From Candidatus Brocadiaceae bacterium S225 (GTDB lineage Bacteria > Planctomycetota > Brocadiia > Brocadiales > Scalinduaceae): a DNA stretch of 64,000 nt. The position numbers and the translations under genes are program-made. The stretch covers positions 124,001-188,000 of the forward strand of contig SMSL01000002.1 in the NCBI GenBank assembly GCA_007859995.1, written 5' to 3'. This document shows positions 8,989 through 21,208 of this stretch, in pieces. Each line of letters opens with the position of its first letter. Within the stretch, counting starts at the first letter, position 1. The notes beneath the pieces were generated by a model. That model saw nothing but the letters and a program-made list of their open reading frames with translations, had not been told where the DNA came from and ran no database searches.

Positions 8989-9447
8989 ATGACATTTCAG
9001 ATTTATAGAAAAGGGGTAGGCGTATATGCAAGAGGTGCGGTAGCGGGCCTTTTTGGTCTTGTTGCGATATTTGCAGCATACTCTCTGTATGGGGCGTTGA
9101 TAGACCTTCCGGAGTTCTACGCAGGCGCTCGGGTCCCTCTGTTGGGTATTCGTTTGACTTGGGGTGGCGTGGGGGCCTGTTCTCTTTTTGTTTTGTGCTG
9201 CGCGTTTATCTGTGTGTTTACAACAGGTTTTGAGGTAGGGCTTAAGGGTCTGGATAATAAGTCCAAAAAGGCAGTTGAGTTTTTTATAGAAACGCAGGCA
9301 GAGCTTCAAAAGGTTTCGTGGCCGACAAGGGGCGAATTAATTGGATCGACAATTGTTGTGGTTGTCTGCTTGGTCGTGTTGGGGGTTTATGTTTTTTTTG
9401 TTGACTGGGTAGTGTCGACTTTTATGAAAGCTATAGATATATTATAA
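8989..9447 (+). CDS. secE: Preprotein translocase subunit SecE
   Basis: A subunit of the SecYEG channel. The conserved C-terminal core is present: an amphipathic helix with ETQAELQKVSWPTRGEL, then a membrane helix of mostly Val/Leu. Two further hydrophobic helices lie upstream, so this is a three-helix SecE like that of E. coli rather than the short single-helix form. The open frame continues upstream through tRNA-Trp. The ATG at 8989, after the tRNA, is the only sensible start and gives 152 aa. Its neighbours rpmG/trnW and nusG support the call. Confidence 0.92.
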   Translation: MTFQIYRKGVGVYARGAVAGLFGLVAIFAAYSLYGALIDLPEFYAGARVPLLGIRLTWGGVGACSLFVLCCAFICVFTTGFEVGLKGLDNKSKKAVEFFIETQAELQKVSWPTRGELIGSTIVVVVCLVVLGVYVFFVDWVVSTFMKAIDIL

Positions 9448-9633
9448 AGTGGTTTTTGCGTTCAGGTTTGAGGGGTAATAGCATAGAGTTCCTTTTGGGT
9501 TTTGATCCATGCCTATTCTAACATCGTTTGAGTCGCACCAATCGTCTTTCTGCTAGCTGTGTCTCTCTAAGAACTTAAATAATGGGTGCTTGTGGTGTGC
9601 TTTTAGTTTTAGCAAAAATTTTGATTTTGGATT

Positions 9634-10182
9634 ATGGCTAAAAAGTGGTTTGTGCTTCGTGTTCAAAGTAACAGAGAAGATAAAGTTAAAGGCGATTTGG
9701 AAAAGCGTATCAAAATTCAGGGGATTGAAAACCTTGTGCCGCAGATTTTAGTTCCAAGTGAGAAGGTTTCTGAGATTAAAGGCGGTAAGAAAAAGGTTGT
9801 CGAGAGGAAGGTGTATCCAGGCTATATAATGGCGGAAATAGAGGTTGGCGAAAAGGGAGAAATTCCGGAAGAGGTTTGGTATATGATTCGTGATGTTCCT
9901 GGGGCTGGAGATTTTGTTGGTGGTGATAGCAAGCCGATCGCGATGGAGAATAGCGAAGTGGAAAAGTTGTTGAAAGAGGCTGTGCTAGGGGAAGATAAGC
10001 CGAAGGCCGAGATAGATTTTAACAATGGGGATCGTGTAAGGGTCAAAGAAGGTCCTTTTGAGAATTTTGAAGGAGTGGTTGAGGAAGTCTTGCCGACTAG
10101 TGGGTGCTTAAAGCTGATGCTAACGATTTTTGGTCGGCCTACCCCTGTGGAGCTAGAATACTGGCAGGTTGAAGCGTTATAG
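9634..10182 (+). CDS. nusG: Transcription termination/antitermination protein NusG
   Basis: NusG binds RNA polymerase and links it to Rho or the ribosome. The N-terminal NGN domain begins KKWFVLRVQSNREDKV and includes the VYPGYIMAEI strand. The C-terminal KOW domain (about 128-182) contains the GDRVRVKEGPFENFEG motif. Length is 182 aa. There are 186 bases between secE and nusG without an obvious gene, probably holding the promoter of the rplKAJL-rpoBC run. Confidence 0.96.
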   Translation: MAKKWFVLRVQSNREDKVKGDLEKRIKIQGIENLVPQILVPSEKVSEIKGGKKKVVERKVYPGYIMAEIEVGEKGEIPEEVWYMIRDVPGAGDFVGGDSKPIAMENSEVEKLLKEAVLGEDKPKAEIDFNNGDRVRVKEGPFENFEGVVEEVLPTSGCLKLMLTIFGRPTPVELEYWQVEAL

Positions 10183-10210
10183 TGTGTACTTTTTGGTATA
10201 GGAGCTTTTA

Positions 10211-10636
10211 ATGGCGAAAGAAGCTGTCGCTAAGATAAAATTACAAATTCCTGGAGGGCAGGCGACACCGGCGCCTCCTGTTGGTCCGGCTTTGGGACAA
10301 CAAGGGGTTAATATCGGTCAATTTGTTACTCAGTTTAATGAGAAAACAAAGGATGCGCAGGGGATGACGTTGCCTGTTGAGATCTCTGTTTTCAAGGATA
10401 AGTCCTTTACTTTTATTATTAAATCTCCTCCTGCTGCTGTATTGCTCAAAAAAGCGGTTGGCATAGCAAAGGGTTCGTCTGAGCCGAACAGGGAAAAAGT
10501 AGGTAGTGTTACGAAGTCGCAGGTTGAAGAGATTGCAAAAATAAAATTGCCGGATCTGAACGTAAACAAGCTTGATATGGCCTCAAGAATAATTGAAGGT
10601 ACGGCTCAGTCTATGGGTATAAAGGTTGAAGGTTAG
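10211..10636 (+). CDS. rplK: 50S ribosomal protein L11
   Basis: A 141-aa protein of the GTPase-associated centre, with rplA and rplJ following. The glycine/proline-rich start [20 protein letters not shown] is the diagnostic thiostrepton-binding N-terminal domain. The C-terminal domain binds 23S rRNA helices 43-44. GGAG lies six bases before the ATG. Confidence 0.97.
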   Translation: MAKEAVAKIKLQIPGGQATPAPPVGPALGQQGVNIGQFVTQFNEKTKDAQGMTLPVEISVFKDKSFTFIIKSPPAAVLLKKAVGIAKGSSEPNREKVGSVTKSQVEEIAKIKLPDLNVNKLDMASRIIEGTAQSMGIKVEG

Positions 10637-10666
10637 GAATATTTTGATTTATAAGGAAAGCTAATA

Positions 10667-11356
10667 ATGAAGTCTAGAAGCAAGCGTTATATTGAATCAA
10701 GCAGAATGGTTGAAAAAACGAAAGAATATGAAGTCGGTGAGGCGGTCTCGATCGTTAAGGCTTTTAAGGCAGCTAAATTCGATGAGGCGGTTGATATTGT
10801 TATGAAACTGGGCGTTGATCCAAAGCATTCGGATCAATTAGTTCGCGGATCTTTCTCGTTGCCAAAGGGGATTGGAAAAGAAGTTCGGGTTGTGGTGTTC
10901 GCTGGTAGTGATGATAAGATAGAGATGGCGCAGAAAGCTGGAGCGGTTGAGGCTGGTGGTGATGATTTGCTGAAAAAAATAGAGGATGGCTGGCTGGATT
11001 TTGATGTTGCGATTTCTACGCCAGATATGATGGGGAAAGTAGGTAAATTGGGTAGGGTTTTAGGGCCACAGGGTAAGATGCCGTCACCAAAATCAGGTAC
11101 TGTAACGAATGATATTCTTAATGCGGTTAAGGAGTTTAGAGAAGGGAAAATAGAGTATAGGACTGATGCTGGTGGGAATGTTCATGCCCCCGTAGGAAAG
11201 ATCACTTTTCCTGGTGAAGATCTGGTTGCGAATATTGAGTCGTTCATAAAGCATATTGTTAGTAATAGGCCGCCTGCGGCAAAAGGTACATTCGTTCAAA
11301 AAATATCAATTTCATCTTCTATGGGTCCAGGTGTAAGAATTATTCTGGCGGCATAG
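10667..11356 (+). CDS. rplA: 50S ribosomal protein L1
   Basis: A 229-aa two-domain L1 that forms the L1 stalk at the ribosomal E site. The segment LGRVLGPQGKMPSPKSGT is the classical signature. In many bacteria L1 also represses its own operon by binding the leader mRNA. I saw no obvious copy of the rRNA-like target in the 30-base gap after rplK. Confidence 0.97.
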   Translation: MKSRSKRYIESSRMVEKTKEYEVGEAVSIVKAFKAAKFDEAVDIVMKLGVDPKHSDQLVRGSFSLPKGIGKEVRVVVFAGSDDKIEMAQKAGAVEAGGDDLLKKIEDGWLDFDVAISTPDMMGKVGKLGRVLGPQGKMPSPKSGTVTNDILNAVKEFREGKIEYRTDAGGNVHAPVGKITFPGEDLVANIESFIKHIVSNRPPAAKGTFVQKISISSSMGPGVRIILAA

Positions 11357-11380
11357 TCAAACTATTTTAAAGTAATAAAA

Positions 11381-11902
11381 ATGTCTAGAGCGTTAAAAAA
11401 ATTGATTGTAGAAGAGCTTGTTGCTGATTATAGGGATAGAAAAAATCTGGTTCTGGTAAATTTCAAGGGGATAGATGCTCAGCAGACCAATGTTTTGAAG
11501 AGAAGTCTGGGTGAGAAAAATATTTGTGCGAGGGTTGTGAAAAATTCACTTGCAGCAATTGCGTTCAAAGAAGTGGGAATTTCGGGACTAGGGCAAATAC
11601 TTGCGGCGCCCACCGTTGTTGCGACAAATGATGACGATCCTGTAGAGTTGGCTAAAACATTAAAAAAGTATTCTAAAGAAATACCGGGTTTTGATATTGT
11701 AGGTGGATGGGTGGATGGGGAGCTAATGTCTATTGAGGATCTTGGCGCCTTGGCTTTAATTCCGCCTAGAGAAGTGGTATTAACGCAAATAGTATGTGCG
11801 TTCAATGCTCCTGCGGTTCAGTTGGCAAACGTATTTAATGCTACGGCGAATAACCTTTGTCAGGTTTTACGTGCAATAAAAGAAAAAAAGAGCGAAGTTT
11901 AA
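11381..11902 (+). CDS. rplJ: 50S ribosomal protein L10
   Basis: A 173-aa protein that anchors L7/L12 dimers to the ribosome stalk. The N-terminal domain (LIVEELVADYRDRKNLVLVN) and the central VVKNSLAAIA segment are typical. The C-terminal helix that binds L7/L12 is present. Only 24 bases separate it from rplA. Confidence 0.96.
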   Translation: MSRALKKLIVEELVADYRDRKNLVLVNFKGIDAQQTNVLKRSLGEKNICARVVKNSLAAIAFKEVGISGLGQILAAPTVVATNDDDPVELAKTLKKYSKEIPGFDIVGGWVDGELMSIEDLGALALIPPREVVLTQIVCAFNAPAVQLANVFNATANNLCQVLRAIKEKKSEV

Positions 11903-11938
11903 CATATAGTAAAGATTGAAAGGTAAAAGGAGGAAACA

Positions 11939-12358
11939 ATGACAACAGAAACAGAATTGGAGAAAACTGAGTATACCGAAAAAATTACCCAAGTGTTAGA
12001 TCTGGTTGAGGGGATGAGCTTGCTTGAGGCTTCTCAGTTGGTTAAGGCGTTCGAGGAAAAATTTGGAGTTTCTGCTTCCGCGGCGATGGCAGTTCCTGTT
12101 GCAGGAATGGCTGCGGCTGGAGGAGGAGAGGCGGCTGTAGAAGAAAAAAGTGAATTTGATGTCTTGTTGAAAGAAGTAGGTGCGAACAAAATTCAGGTTA
12201 TTAAGGCTGTTCGTGCAGAAACGGCACTTGGCTTAAAAGAGGCAAAGGCGTTGGTTGATGCCGCTCCGAAAGCTATAAAAGAGGGTGTCGCAAAGGATGA
12301 AGCAGAGAAAATTAAGAAGGCGTTGGAAGACGCAGGTGCGGTTGTGGAACTTGTGTAA
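11939..12358 (+). CDS. rplL: 50S ribosomal protein L7/L12
   Basis: The multicopy stalk protein that recruits translation GTPases. The N-terminal dimerisation domain is followed by an Ala/Gly hinge and the conserved C-terminal domain ([20 protein letters not shown] and [13 protein letters not shown]). At 139 aa it is slightly long because of an extended N-terminus. AAAGGAGG lies just upstream and is among the strongest ribosome binding sites in the window, fitting a protein needed in four or more copies per ribosome. Confidence 0.97.
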   Translation: MTTETELEKTEYTEKITQVLDLVEGMSLLEASQLVKAFEEKFGVSASAAMAVPVAGMAAAGGGEAAVEEKSEFDVLLKEVGANKIQVIKAVRAETALGLKEAKALVDAAPKAIKEGVAKDEAEKIKKALEDAGAVVELV

Positions 12359-12391
12359 GATATTTACAAGCCGTTACTTGGTGAAATAAGC

Positions 12392-15300
12392 ATGAAAAAT
12401 ATGAAAATAAGGAATTATAGTAAGGTCGCAGATGTAATTGAGTTTCCTAACCTGATTAGGACACAGACTAAGTCTTATTCTGCTTTTTTACAGGAAGATA
12501 CGCTCCCGCACAAACGTAAAGATCGTGGGCTTGAGGCGATTTTGCGGGAGACTTTTCCAATTATAAACTATGATGAGACGGTGACCCTTGAGTATTTAAA
12601 ATACGAAATAGGAAAACCGCGATATACTCCGGATGAATGTAGGAAGTTGAAGCTGATTTACGGTAAGCCTCTTAGGGTTTGGTTGAGGTTAAATAAGGAG
12701 GAGCCCATAGAGGAAGCGGTATACCTGGGAGAAGTTCCTGTGATGATAGGTGGTGGTGAGTTCATAATCAATGGAACGGAGAGGGTTATTGTTACTCAGC
12801 TTCACAGGTCGCCAGGTGTCGATTTTGTTGAGGATATGAGTGCAGAAAAGAGGATGCATTCCTGCAGGATTATTCCAGAAAGGGGCAGTTGGATTGAGAT
12901 GGAAGTTGGCAAGAAAAACGTATTAACCACAAGGGTTGATCAAAGTGGTAAATTTCCTGCGACTTGTTTCCTGAGGGCTATGTCGGAAAAGTATTCAAAA
13001 GACGAAGATATTATTAGGGTTTTTTATGATACAGAGACAGTTAATATTAAAGATTCTGCTTCTGTAGCCAAGCTTAAGGATAAATATATAGTAGGCCGGT
13101 TGATAAACCCGCAAACGGGTGAAATTATACTGGAGGCTGGTCGGCAAATAACTGAGGATGTTATCGGTATAATAACGAACTCAAATCTAAAGAAGGTTGA
13201 AGTTATTGTAAATATGGTTGATCCGTTGATACTTAATACTTTGGAAACGGATTATACAGAATCACACGAAGATGCGTTGCTAAAGGTCTATACGAGGTTC
13301 AGGCCTGGTAATCCACAGCAGCTGGATAAGGCTAGGCAGCTTTTTCATGATAAATTTTTCGATTCGAAAAGATACAAACTTGGCCCTGTGGGGCGTTTCA
13401 GGTTGAATAGGAAGTTGGGGCAAGAGGTGCCTATTGATGAGATGACGTTGAAGCCTGAGGATTATGTAAATTGTATCAAATACATTACAACGCTTAGGAA
13501 TGACGAAGGAAGTATTGACGATATAGATCATCTTGGTAATAGGCGTCTTAGAACTATTGATGAGTTGTTTGGAGAGGAGCTGCGTAAGGGCTTCCTTAAG
13601 CTTAGGAGGACTGTTCAGGAAAGAATGAATACTAAAGATTATGAGCTTTTGACGCCGAGGATTCTCATAAACTCCAGAACAATATTTTCCGCAATAGAAT
13701 ATTTCTTTAGTCGTGGTGAGCTTTCTCAGGTTTTAGATCAGACTAATCCTTTAGCGCAGCTTACACATGAAAGAAGATTAAGTGCCTTGGGACCGGGGGG
13801 TCTCAATAGGAAGAGAGCCGGTTTTGAAGTCAGAGACGTTCATATCTCACATTATGGGCGTATATGTCCTATTGAAACGCCAGAGGGTACGAATATTGGC
13901 TTGATTGCATCATTAAGCATATACGCATCGACAGACGATTATGGATTCTTGATAACCCCATACATGAAGATCAAAAATGGTAAGATGACAGATGAAATTG
14001 TATATCTTCGTGCCGATGAAGAAGAGGGTAAGCATCTTGCGCCGGCTGATACAAATGCATGTTTTGAGGAGAATGCTTCAAGTACCGAGCTCCTTGCGCG
14101 TTTTAGTGGTGATTTCAAACTGGTAGAGGCAAAGGATGTTGATTATATGGATGTGTCTCCGAAGCAGTTGGTAGGTGTCTCTACAAGCCTGATTCCGTTT
14201 CTTGAGCATAGCGATGCGAACAGGGCATTAATGGGGTCAAACATGCAAAGGCAAGCCGTACCGCTCTTGCGTACGGAACCGCCTCTCATTGCTACCGGAA
14301 TGGAAAAGGTTGTTGCGCGGAATTCAAGTATGGTTGTTTGTGCGGAAAACGCTGGTACGGTTACTAAAGTAGAGGGAGACAAGATAGTAATTAACGATAG
14401 TGATGTATATAATTTGAGGAAATATGTAGGATTGAACGAGGGGACGTGTTTAAATCAGAAGCCTATAGTGGTAGATGGGCAAAAGGTAAAAAAGAATGAG
14501 GTTATTGCAGATGGAGCTGCTACATGTAATGGCGAGTTGAGCTTGGGTAAGAATGTGTTAGTTGCCTTCATGACATGGGATGGTTACAATTTTGAGGATG
14601 CTATGGTGATTAGCGAGGACTTGCTTAAGAAGGATTACTATACGTCGATACATAGAGATGAGTTTGAGGTTGAGATCAGGGAGACAACTCTTGGGAGAGA
14701 AGAATTTACCAGAGACATACCGAATGTTTCAGAAAAGGCACTCAGCAATTTAGACGAAAATGGAGTAATACGTATTGGAACGCATGTAAGACAGGGGGAT
14801 ATTCTTGTCGGAAAAATTGCACCAAAGAGCAGAAGTGAGCTGTCTCCGGAAGAAAAGCTATTATATGCAATTTTTGGTAGAGCAGGGGAGGACGTCAAGA
14901 ATGTTTCTTTGGAGGTACCATCCGGCGTCGAGGGAATTGTAATAAATACACAGCTTTTTTCTCGAAGGGCTAACCTTTCAGATGAGAAAAAGAAGAAAAT
15001 TGAGAGTGAAGCAATAAGTGTGGAAGAAGAATTTGATACGGCTATATCAAAAGAGTTTGTCAAAATGGTTAAAGAGTTGGAACAGCTTTTTGGGGGGGCT
15101 CTTGTAAGTCTGGAGACTGGGAGACCATTGAATGTGTCTAATGCAACAGATGTTGCGCATGTTCTTGATTTGCAGAAGCAATTTGATATTAGGAATTTTG
15201 ATTCAGGCAGTAATAAAAAGAAAAGTGACAGCGCGTTAAATATTTGCGATGAATATAATGGCAAGATTGAATCTTTGCAGGAAGACAAAAATTCAAAAAT

Positions 15301-16078
15301 AAGTCAGTTGAAAAGAGGTGATGAATTACCAAGTGGCGTATTAGAGGTGGCAAAGATTTCCATTGCTACCAAAAGAAGACTATCTGTCGGAGATAAAATG
15401 GCTGGAAGGCATGGGAACAAAGGGGTTATTGCTAAAATACTGCCCGTGGAAGATATGCCATGCTTGGAAGATGGGACGCCGGTTGAAATGGTCTTAAACC
15501 CTCTCGGTGTTCCTTCCAGGATGAATGTTGGGCAAATACTGGAGACACACTTGGGGTGGGCGGCAAAAACGCTGGGTTTCCAGGCAGTTACACCTATTTT
15601 TGATGGAGCTAAAGAATTTGAAGTCAGGAGTACTTTGAAGGAGGCTGGGCTTCCGGAGGACGGCAAGGCTGTTCTGTATAATGGGCGCACGGGTGAACCT
15701 TTTGATCAGAAGGTATGCGTGGGTTATATGTATATGTTGAAGCTGCATCACCTGGTTGATGAAAAGGTGCATGCCAGGGCTACAGGGCCGTATTCATTAA
15801 TAACACAACAGCCGCTTGGAGGAAAAGCAAGATTTGGTGGTCAGCGATTTGGAGAAATGGAAGTATGGGCATTAGAGGCATACGGGGCTGCTTACAATTT
15901 ACAGGAACTTCTGACAGTAAAAAGTGATGATGTAGAGGGGCGTACAAGAATATATGAGTCTATGGTAAAGGGCAAAAATACACTGGAAGCAGGGACTCCT
16001 GCTTCGTTCGAGGTGCTTTCAAAAGAGGTTGAGGGGCTTGGGCTTTGCTTGACGCTGGAGAAAGAAGAAGTTATATAG
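12392..16078 (+). CDS. rpoB: RNA polymerase subunit beta
   Basis: A 1228-aa catalytic subunit. The region [20 protein letters not shown] and [13 protein letters not shown] form the active-site fork and rifampicin pocket. The residues usually mutated in resistant strains (the Asp of LDQTNP, the His of LTHERR and the Ser of RRLSAL) are all present, so the pocket looks sensitive-type at those positions. The C-terminal signature [20 protein letters not shown] is intact. The start ATG (MKNMKIRN) is 33 bases after rplL; a second ATG three codons later could also be used. Confidence 0.97.
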   Translation: MKNMKIRNYSKVADVIEFPNLIRTQTKSYSAFLQEDTLPHKRKDRGLEAILRETFPIINYDETVTLEYLKYEIGKPRYTPDECRKLKLIYGKPLRVWLRLNKEEPIEEAVYLGEVPVMIGGGEFIINGTERVIVTQLHRSPGVDFVEDMSAEKRMHSCRIIPERGSWIEMEVGKKNVLTTRVDQSGKFPATCFLRAMSEKYSKDEDIIRVFYDTETVNIKDSASVAKLKDKYIVGRLINPQTGEIILEAGRQITEDVIGIITNSNLKKVEVIVNMVDPLILNTLETDYTESHEDALLKVYTRFRPGNPQQLDKARQLFHDKFFDSKRYKLGPVGRFRLNRKLGQEVPIDEMTLKPEDYVNCIKYITTLRNDEGSIDDIDHLGNRRLRTIDELFGEELRKGFLKLRRTVQERMNTKDYELLTPRILINSRTIFSAIEYFFSRGELSQVLDQTNPLAQLTHERRLSALGPGGLNRKRAGFEVRDVHISHYGRICPIETPEGTNIGLIASLSIYASTDDYGFLITPYMKIKNGKMTDEIVYLRADEEEGKHLAPADTNACFEENASSTELLARFSGDFKLVEAKDVDYMDVSPKQLVGVSTSLIPFLEHSDANRALMGSNMQRQAVPLLRTEPPLIATGMEKVVARNSSMVVCAENAGTVTKVEGDKIVINDSDVYNLRKYVGLNEGTCLNQKPIVVDGQKVKKNEVIADGAATCNGELSLGKNVLVAFMTWDGYNFEDAMVISEDLLKKDYYTSIHRDEFEVEIRETTLGREEFTRDIPNVSEKALSNLDENGVIRIGTHVRQGDILVGKIAPKSRSELSPEEKLLYAIFGRAGEDVKNVSLEVPSGVEGIVINTQLFSRRANLSDEKKKKIESEAISVEEEFDTAISKEFVKMVKELEQLFGGALVSLETGRPLNVSNATDVAHVLDLQKQFDIRNFDSGSNKKKSDSALNICDEYNGKIESLQEDKNSKISQLKRGDELPSGVLEVAKISIATKRRLSVGDKMAGRHGNKGVIAKILPVEDMPCLEDGTPVEMVLNPLGVPSRMNVGQILETHLGWAAKTLGFQAVTPIFDGAKEFEVRSTLKEAGLPEDGKAVLYNGRTGEPFDQKVCVGYMYMLKLHHLVDEKVHARATGPYSLITQQPLGGKARFGGQRFGEMEVWALEAYGAAYNLQELLTVKSDDVEGRTRIYESMVKGKNTLEAGTPASFEVLSKEVEGLGLCLTLEKEEVI

Positions 16079-16170
16079 TCACATTAGGGTGTAATGAGGT
16101 CTCCATTAAGTGAAGGTTTGAAATATCAGGTTTTCCCTCTCTTTATTAATATTAATAAAAGGACAAAGTT

Positions 16171-19100
16171 ATGACAGTCGGTACATATGAAAAGATAAAC
16201 GAATATAGTTCGGTCAGGATATCTTTAGCGTCAACAGAGGATGTCAAGTCCAAATCATATGGTGAGGTCAAAAAACCAGAAACTATAAATTATCGTACAT
16301 ATCGAGCGGAGAAGGATGGACTGTTTTGTGAAAGAATTTTCGGCCCGGAGCGTAATTGGGAATGTTTTTGCGGAAAATATAAAGGAATAAAACATAAAGG
16401 TATTGTGTGTGATAGGTGTGGGGTTAAGGTAACTCATTCTCGTGTAAGAAGGAAGAGGATGGGACACATTGGATTGGCAGCGCCAATTGTGCATATTTGG
16501 TTTTTTAAGGCCATGCCTTCGAGAATAGGAACGCTCCTGGGCATGAAAACTAATGTATTGGAGAGAATCATTTACTTTCAGGGTTATATGGTTATAGATC
16601 CAGGATCCACGCCACTTAAAGAATATCAATTATTGTCGGTGGATGAGTTTGCAGAGGCTCAGGAATTATATGGAGAGAGTAGCTTTAGTGCAGATATGGG
16701 AGCCGAGGCTATTCGGACGGTACTAAAGAATCTAGACTTGGAGAAAACGTCTAAAGATCTCAGGGTGGCACTTGCAGAGACGAAATCTAAACAGAGAACA
16801 AAAGATATAATTAAGCGACTGGCAATTGTTGAAGCATTTAAAGATTCTGGAAACGAGCCGGAGTGGATGGTTATGGATGCGGTGCCAGTAATTCCTCCAG
16901 ATTTAAGACCTTTAGTATTGTTGGAAAGTGGTGACTTTGCCAGTTCGGATCTTAATGATCTTTACAGGCGTATAATTAATCGAAACAACCGACTAAAAAA
17001 ACTTATAGATCTTAATGCGCCAGAGGTAATAATTCGTAATGAGAAAAGAATGTTGCAGCAGGCAGTGGATGCTCTGTTTGATAATGGGAGAGGAAAACGT
17101 CCTATTTTGGGGAGCAATAGCCGTCCTTTAAAATCCTTGACTGATATGATTAAAGGTAAGCAGGGACGTTTTAGGGAAAATTTGCTCGGTAAAAGAGTTG
17201 ATTATTCGGCACGTTCTGTAATAGTTGTGGGTCCTGAACAAAAATTAAGTCAATGTGGTATTCCTAAAAAAATTGCATTGGAACTGTTTCAGCCATTTAT
17301 AATTAGGCGTTTGAGAGAGATAGGATTAGCTGATACAATAAAAAGTGCAAAAAAAATGCTGGTAAGGCAAGATGAGGAGGTTTGGGACATTCTTGATGAC
17401 GTGGTAAGAAAGCATCTGGTTTTGCTTAATAGAGCTCCTACATTACATCGTATGGGAATTCAGGCGTTTGAGCCGATTCTCGTGGAAGGTAACGCAATCA
17501 AACTTCATCCATTGGTGTGTCGTGGCTTTAATGCTGACTTTGATGGGGATCAAATGGCAGTGCATTTGCCACTTTCTATTGAGGCACAAATCGAAGCAAG
17601 AACACTGATGTTATCGACTAACAATATTTTTTCTCCCGCATCTGGAGAACCGGTGATTACACCTTCGCAGGATATTGTTTTGGGTATATATTATTTGACC
17701 ACTATGGTGGCCGAAAAAGAAAGCGAAGATAAACTAAAAAGTTTCAGTAATTACGACGAAGTATTAATGGCTTATGCGCTGAATAAAGTAAAAGTTCATA
17801 CCCAAATCAAACTCAGATTAGACTCTGGCAAAGTTGTCAAAAATGATGCTGGGGAGCGGGTTGAGAAGGGGTTATGTGTTACTACTGTAGGGCGTGTTGT
17901 CTTTAACGAAACCTTGCCTCCTGAACTACCGTTTTATAACTATCCTCTTGACCATCAGTCGATAAAAAGTGTTATCCAGGATTGTTATAAAATACTTGGA
18001 AAAGGAGCGACTATTGATCTGTTGGACAAAATAAAAGAGATAGGATTTAAAGAGTGTACAAAAGCGGGTCTCTCTCTTTCAGTAATGGATTTAAAAATGC
18101 CTAAGAAGAAGGCGCAAATATTAGAGAAGACTCAGAAGGAAGTAGAAAAAACACAAAAACTATACCATAGGGGCATAATTACCGAGGGTGAAAGATATAA
18201 TCAGGTTATTGATACTTGGACATATGCTGGGGAAATGGTGGCGGAAGAGATGTTAAGTGAGCTTAAAAATGATATAAGAGATGGTAAGGTGTATGTTAAC
18301 CCAGTGTATTTGATGTCTGCGTCTGGAGCCAGGGGTAGCACGCAACAGTTGAGGCAGCTTGCCGGTATGAGAGGTTTAATGGCAAAGCCGTCAGGCAAGA
18401 TAATAGAAACGCCGATTAAGGCGAATTTCCGTGAAGGATTAAGCGTGTTAGAGTATTTCAGCTCAACACATGGTGCAAGGAAAGGTTTGGCTGATACCGC
18501 ATTAAAAACAGCAGACTCTGGGTATTTGACCAGGAAGCTTGCGGATGTCGCACAGAACGTTATTATAACCTCTCAAGACTGTGGAACGGTTAACGGGATT
18601 AGCAAGAGTGCGGTGTATAGAGGGGATCGTGTAGAGGTTCCACTTCATAGGATTATAACTGGTAGGGTGTCCTTAAACAATATTGTTGATTTGATTAAAG
18701 ATGAAAGAATTGTTAGGGAAAATGAGCTAATTACAGAAGAGAAGGCAAAGAAGATTGAGGCGTTGGGATATGAAAAGATCCGTGTACGTTCTCCGTTAAC
18801 ATGTGAAATTGCACAAGGTTTGTGTGTCAAGTGCTTTGGTATGGATCTTTCTAAGGGCAGGATGATAGAAGAAGGTACTGCTGCGGGAATAATTGCGGCG
18901 GAGTCAATCGGAGAGCCTGGAACTCAGTTGACAATGAAAACATTTCATATCGGCGGAACTGCAACGAGATCAATTGAAGAGTCCGATATAAGGGTAAGGA
19001 GAGCGGGTAGGGTCAATTATAGCGACGGCCTGAATGTGGTAAAAAATCCAGAAGGAGAAAACATTACCCTTAGTGGTAATGGAGAAATATTTATTGTTAA

Positions 19101-20286
19101 TGATCAGGGTCGCCAGATTGAGAAACACGCCGTTCCGCTTGGAGCAGTGGTCATGGTAAAAGATAATGAGAAAATTGCGGTGAATCGAACAATTGTCAAG
19201 TGGGATCCTCATATGACACCAATTCTTGCAGAGATAGCGGGTAAGGTTCGGTTTGAAGATATAATAGAAAACAAAACAATGCGGAAGGAATATGATTCTG
19301 TAACGCGCATTAAAAGAAAAGTGATTATAGAGCATAAAGGAGATCTCCATCCTCAAATAATTCTTGAGGACAGTACAGGGAAAATCCAGGGGCTTTACCC
19401 AATACCGGAAAAGGCGCATATAGAAGTAGAAGAGAGTGCAGAGGTTGTTGCCGGTACGCTACTTGCGAAGACACCAAGAGAAATTGCGAGGACAGAGGAT
19501 ATAACCGGTGGATTGCCCCGAGTGTCAGAGATTTTTGAGGCAAGGAGACCAAAGGATCCTGCAGTAATGAGTGAAATAGATGGAACGATAGAGCTTGGCG
19601 AAAAGAAGAGAGGTAAAAGAACAATAATTGTAAAAGGTGATTCCGGAATGGAAGTAGAGCATCTGGTTCCTCGGGGAAAGCATTTGAGGGTGCACAGGGG
19701 TGATCGAGTAAAAGCGGGAGATGCGTTGGTGGAAGGCCCTCTTGTCCTTCAAGATATTTTAAGGATTTGCGGAGAAGAGGAATTGCAGCAGTATACATTA
19801 AAGGAGGTTCAAAATGTTTACCGTTCGCAGAATGTGCCAATTGATGATAAGCATGTTGAAATAATTATTGGACAGATGCTGAGGAAGGTGGAAGTGAGCG
19901 AGCCCAATGATACGGACTTATTGCCGGGAACAGTTCTGGATAAATTTAGATTTAAAGCAATAAATATGGAAGTTATGCAAAAAGGTGGTAAGCCTGCTGC
20001 TGCAGAGCCATTGTTGCTGGGGATTACTAAAGCTTCCGTCCAATCAGAAAGTTTTATTTCTGCTGCTTCTTTCCAGGAAACAACAAAAGTGCTGACTAAA
20101 GCCGCGTTGGAGGGAAGCAGGGACATGCTTGTAGGTTTAAAGGAAAACGTAATTCTTGGGCATTTGGTACCAACTGGCACAGGATATAAGCCATATAATA
20201 AGATGCTCGCGAAGAAAGTGGAAATAGAAACAGCTAGTGATAAAATTGAAGAGAAGGACGAGTTGTTATCAACATTGTCTAATTGA
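16171..20286 (+). CDS. rpoC: RNA polymerase subunit beta'
   Basis: A 1371-aa catalytic subunit. The N-terminal zinc ribbon has its cysteines in the CFCGKYK and VCDRCG segments. The catalytic loop NADFDGDQ falls at residues 454-461, with Asp456, Asp458 and Asp460 as the magnesium ligands. The second zinc site includes the Cys of SQDCGTVNG and the [11 protein letters not shown] segment. The trigger loop and the C-terminal [11 protein letters not shown] segment are present. There is a 92-base gap after rpoB with no evident gene or terminator. AAAGGACA precedes the ATG. Confidence 0.97.
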   Translation: MTVGTYEKINEYSSVRISLASTEDVKSKSYGEVKKPETINYRTYRAEKDGLFCERIFGPERNWECFCGKYKGIKHKGIVCDRCGVKVTHSRVRRKRMGHIGLAAPIVHIWFFKAMPSRIGTLLGMKTNVLERIIYFQGYMVIDPGSTPLKEYQLLSVDEFAEAQELYGESSFSADMGAEAIRTVLKNLDLEKTSKDLRVALAETKSKQRTKDIIKRLAIVEAFKDSGNEPEWMVMDAVPVIPPDLRPLVLLESGDFASSDLNDLYRRIINRNNRLKKLIDLNAPEVIIRNEKRMLQQAVDALFDNGRGKRPILGSNSRPLKSLTDMIKGKQGRFRENLLGKRVDYSARSVIVVGPEQKLSQCGIPKKIALELFQPFIIRRLREIGLADTIKSAKKMLVRQDEEVWDILDDVVRKHLVLLNRAPTLHRMGIQAFEPILVEGNAIKLHPLVCRGFNADFDGDQMAVHLPLSIEAQIEARTLMLSTNNIFSPASGEPVITPSQDIVLGIYYLTTMVAEKESEDKLKSFSNYDEVLMAYALNKVKVHTQIKLRLDSGKVVKNDAGERVEKGLCVTTVGRVVFNETLPPELPFYNYPLDHQSIKSVIQDCYKILGKGATIDLLDKIKEIGFKECTKAGLSLSVMDLKMPKKKAQILEKTQKEVEKTQKLYHRGIITEGERYNQVIDTWTYAGEMVAEEMLSELKNDIRDGKVYVNPVYLMSASGARGSTQQLRQLAGMRGLMAKPSGKIIETPIKANFREGLSVLEYFSSTHGARKGLADTALKTADSGYLTRKLADVAQNVIITSQDCGTVNGISKSAVYRGDRVEVPLHRIITGRVSLNNIVDLIKDERIVRENELITEEKAKKIEALGYEKIRVRSPLTCEIAQGLCVKCFGMDLSKGRMIEEGTAAGIIAAESIGEPGTQLTMKTFHIGGTATRSIEESDIRVRRAGRVNYSDGLNVVKNPEGENITLSGNGEIFIVNDQGRQIEKHAVPLGAVVMVKDNEKIAVNRTIVKWDPHMTPILAEIAGKVRFEDIIENKTMRKEYDSVTRIKRKVIIEHKGDLHPQIILEDSTGKIQGLYPIPEKAHIEVEESAEVVAGTLLAKTPREIARTEDITGGLPRVSEIFEARRPKDPAVMSEIDGTIELGEKKRGKRTIIVKGDSGMEVEHLVPRGKHLRVHRGDRVKAGDALVEGPLVLQDILRICGEEELQQYTLKEVQNVYRSQNVPIDDKHVEIIIGQMLRKVEVSEPNDTDLLPGTVLDKFRFKAINMEVMQKGGKPAAAEPLLLGITKASVQSESFISAASFQETTKVLTKAALEGSRDMLVGLKENVILGHLVPTGTGYKPYNKMLAKKVEIETASDKIEEKDELLSTLSN

Positions 20287-20302
20287 GATAGAGGAATAAT
20301 AG

Positions 20303-20674
20303 ATGCCAACCATAAATCAGTTAGTAAGAAAAGGTAGAAAAAAAATAAAAAGTAAAAGTAAGAGTCTTGACTTGGATAGATGTCCTCAGAAGAAAGGCGT
20401 TTGTCTTCAGGTTATGACGAGGACGCCAAAAAAACCGAACTCCGCATTGAGGAAGGTGGCAAGGGTAAGATTAACCAATGGAAAAGAAGTTACGGCTTAT
20501 ATCCCAGGAGAGGGGCACAACTTACAGGAACATTCGATCGTCTTGTTAAGAGGGGGTAGGGTTCGTGATCTTCCTGGTGTAAAGTATCACATAATAAGGG
20601 GTCGATTAGACACAGCAGGGGTGGACGGTAGGAAGCGTGGTCGATCTAAATACGGGACAAAAAGCTCAAAATAA
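20303..20674 (+). CDS. rpsL: 30S ribosomal protein S12
   Basis: A 123-aa decoding-centre protein. The [11 protein letters not shown] and [10 protein letters not shown] motifs are intact, including Lys43. In the [10 protein letters not shown] loop residue 88 is Arg where most bacteria have Lys. The neighbouring Asp89, the usual methylthiolation target, is present. Established mutation data in other bacteria link K88R (K87R in E. coli numbering) to streptomycin resistance; whether that holds here is inference. It starts the str cluster (rpsL, rpsG, fusA, tuf) 16 bases after rpoC. Confidence 0.97.
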   Translation: MPTINQLVRKGRKKIKSKSKSLDLDRCPQKKGVCLQVMTRTPKKPNSALRKVARVRLTNGKEVTAYIPGEGHNLQEHSIVLLRGGRVRDLPGVKYHIIRGRLDTAGVDGRKRGRSKYGTKSSK

Positions 20675-20716
20675 TTAGTAAATTTATTTGTTAATTAAAG
20701 ATGTAGGAGATAATAC

Positions 20717-21190
20717 ATGGCACTGCAATATAGGAGTACAGAAGTTTTTCATAGACCTGATGTGCGGTTTAAAAGTATGTTGGTTACTAAGTTTATAAAT
20801 AATTTAATGCATGAAGGAAAGAAAAGTGTTGCGGAGAAAGTGTTTTATCGAGCCATGGATATACTAGTGACTAGATTTGAAGATAAAGAGCCTCTGGAGA
20901 TATTTGAAACAGCTATTGGTAATGTTAAACCATTGGTTGAAGTAAAGTCGAAGCGGGTAGGGGGTGCGACTTATCAGGTGCCGCGTGAGGTGTCGAAAAA
21001 AAGACAATTATCTCTGGCGATAAGGTGGATCCTCACTGCTGTGCGAAGTAAAAAGGGGAAGGCCACATATTTAAAACTTGCAGATGAACTTTCTGACGCA
21101 TACAAAAAACAGGGTGTGTCGATTACTAAAAAAGAAAACACACACAAAATGGCGGAAGCAAACAAGGCTTTTGCGCATTTTGCGTGGTAA
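20717..21190 (+). CDS. rpsG: 30S ribosomal protein S7
   Basis: A 157-aa protein that organises the 3' domain of 16S rRNA. The segment VEVKSKRVGGATYQVPREVS is the family signature. It ends in the usual C-terminal helix (ANKAFAHFAW). It sits between rpsL and fusA in the conserved str order, with GTAGGAG upstream of the ATG. Confidence 0.97.
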   Translation: MALQYRSTEVFHRPDVRFKSMLVTKFINNLMHEGKKSVAEKVFYRAMDILVTRFEDKEPLEIFETAIGNVKPLVEVKSKRVGGATYQVPREVSKKRQLSLAIRWILTAVRSKKGKATYLKLADELSDAYKKQGVSITKKENTHKMAEANKAFAHFAW

Positions 21191-21208
21191 TATTTAATTT
21201 GGCGTATT

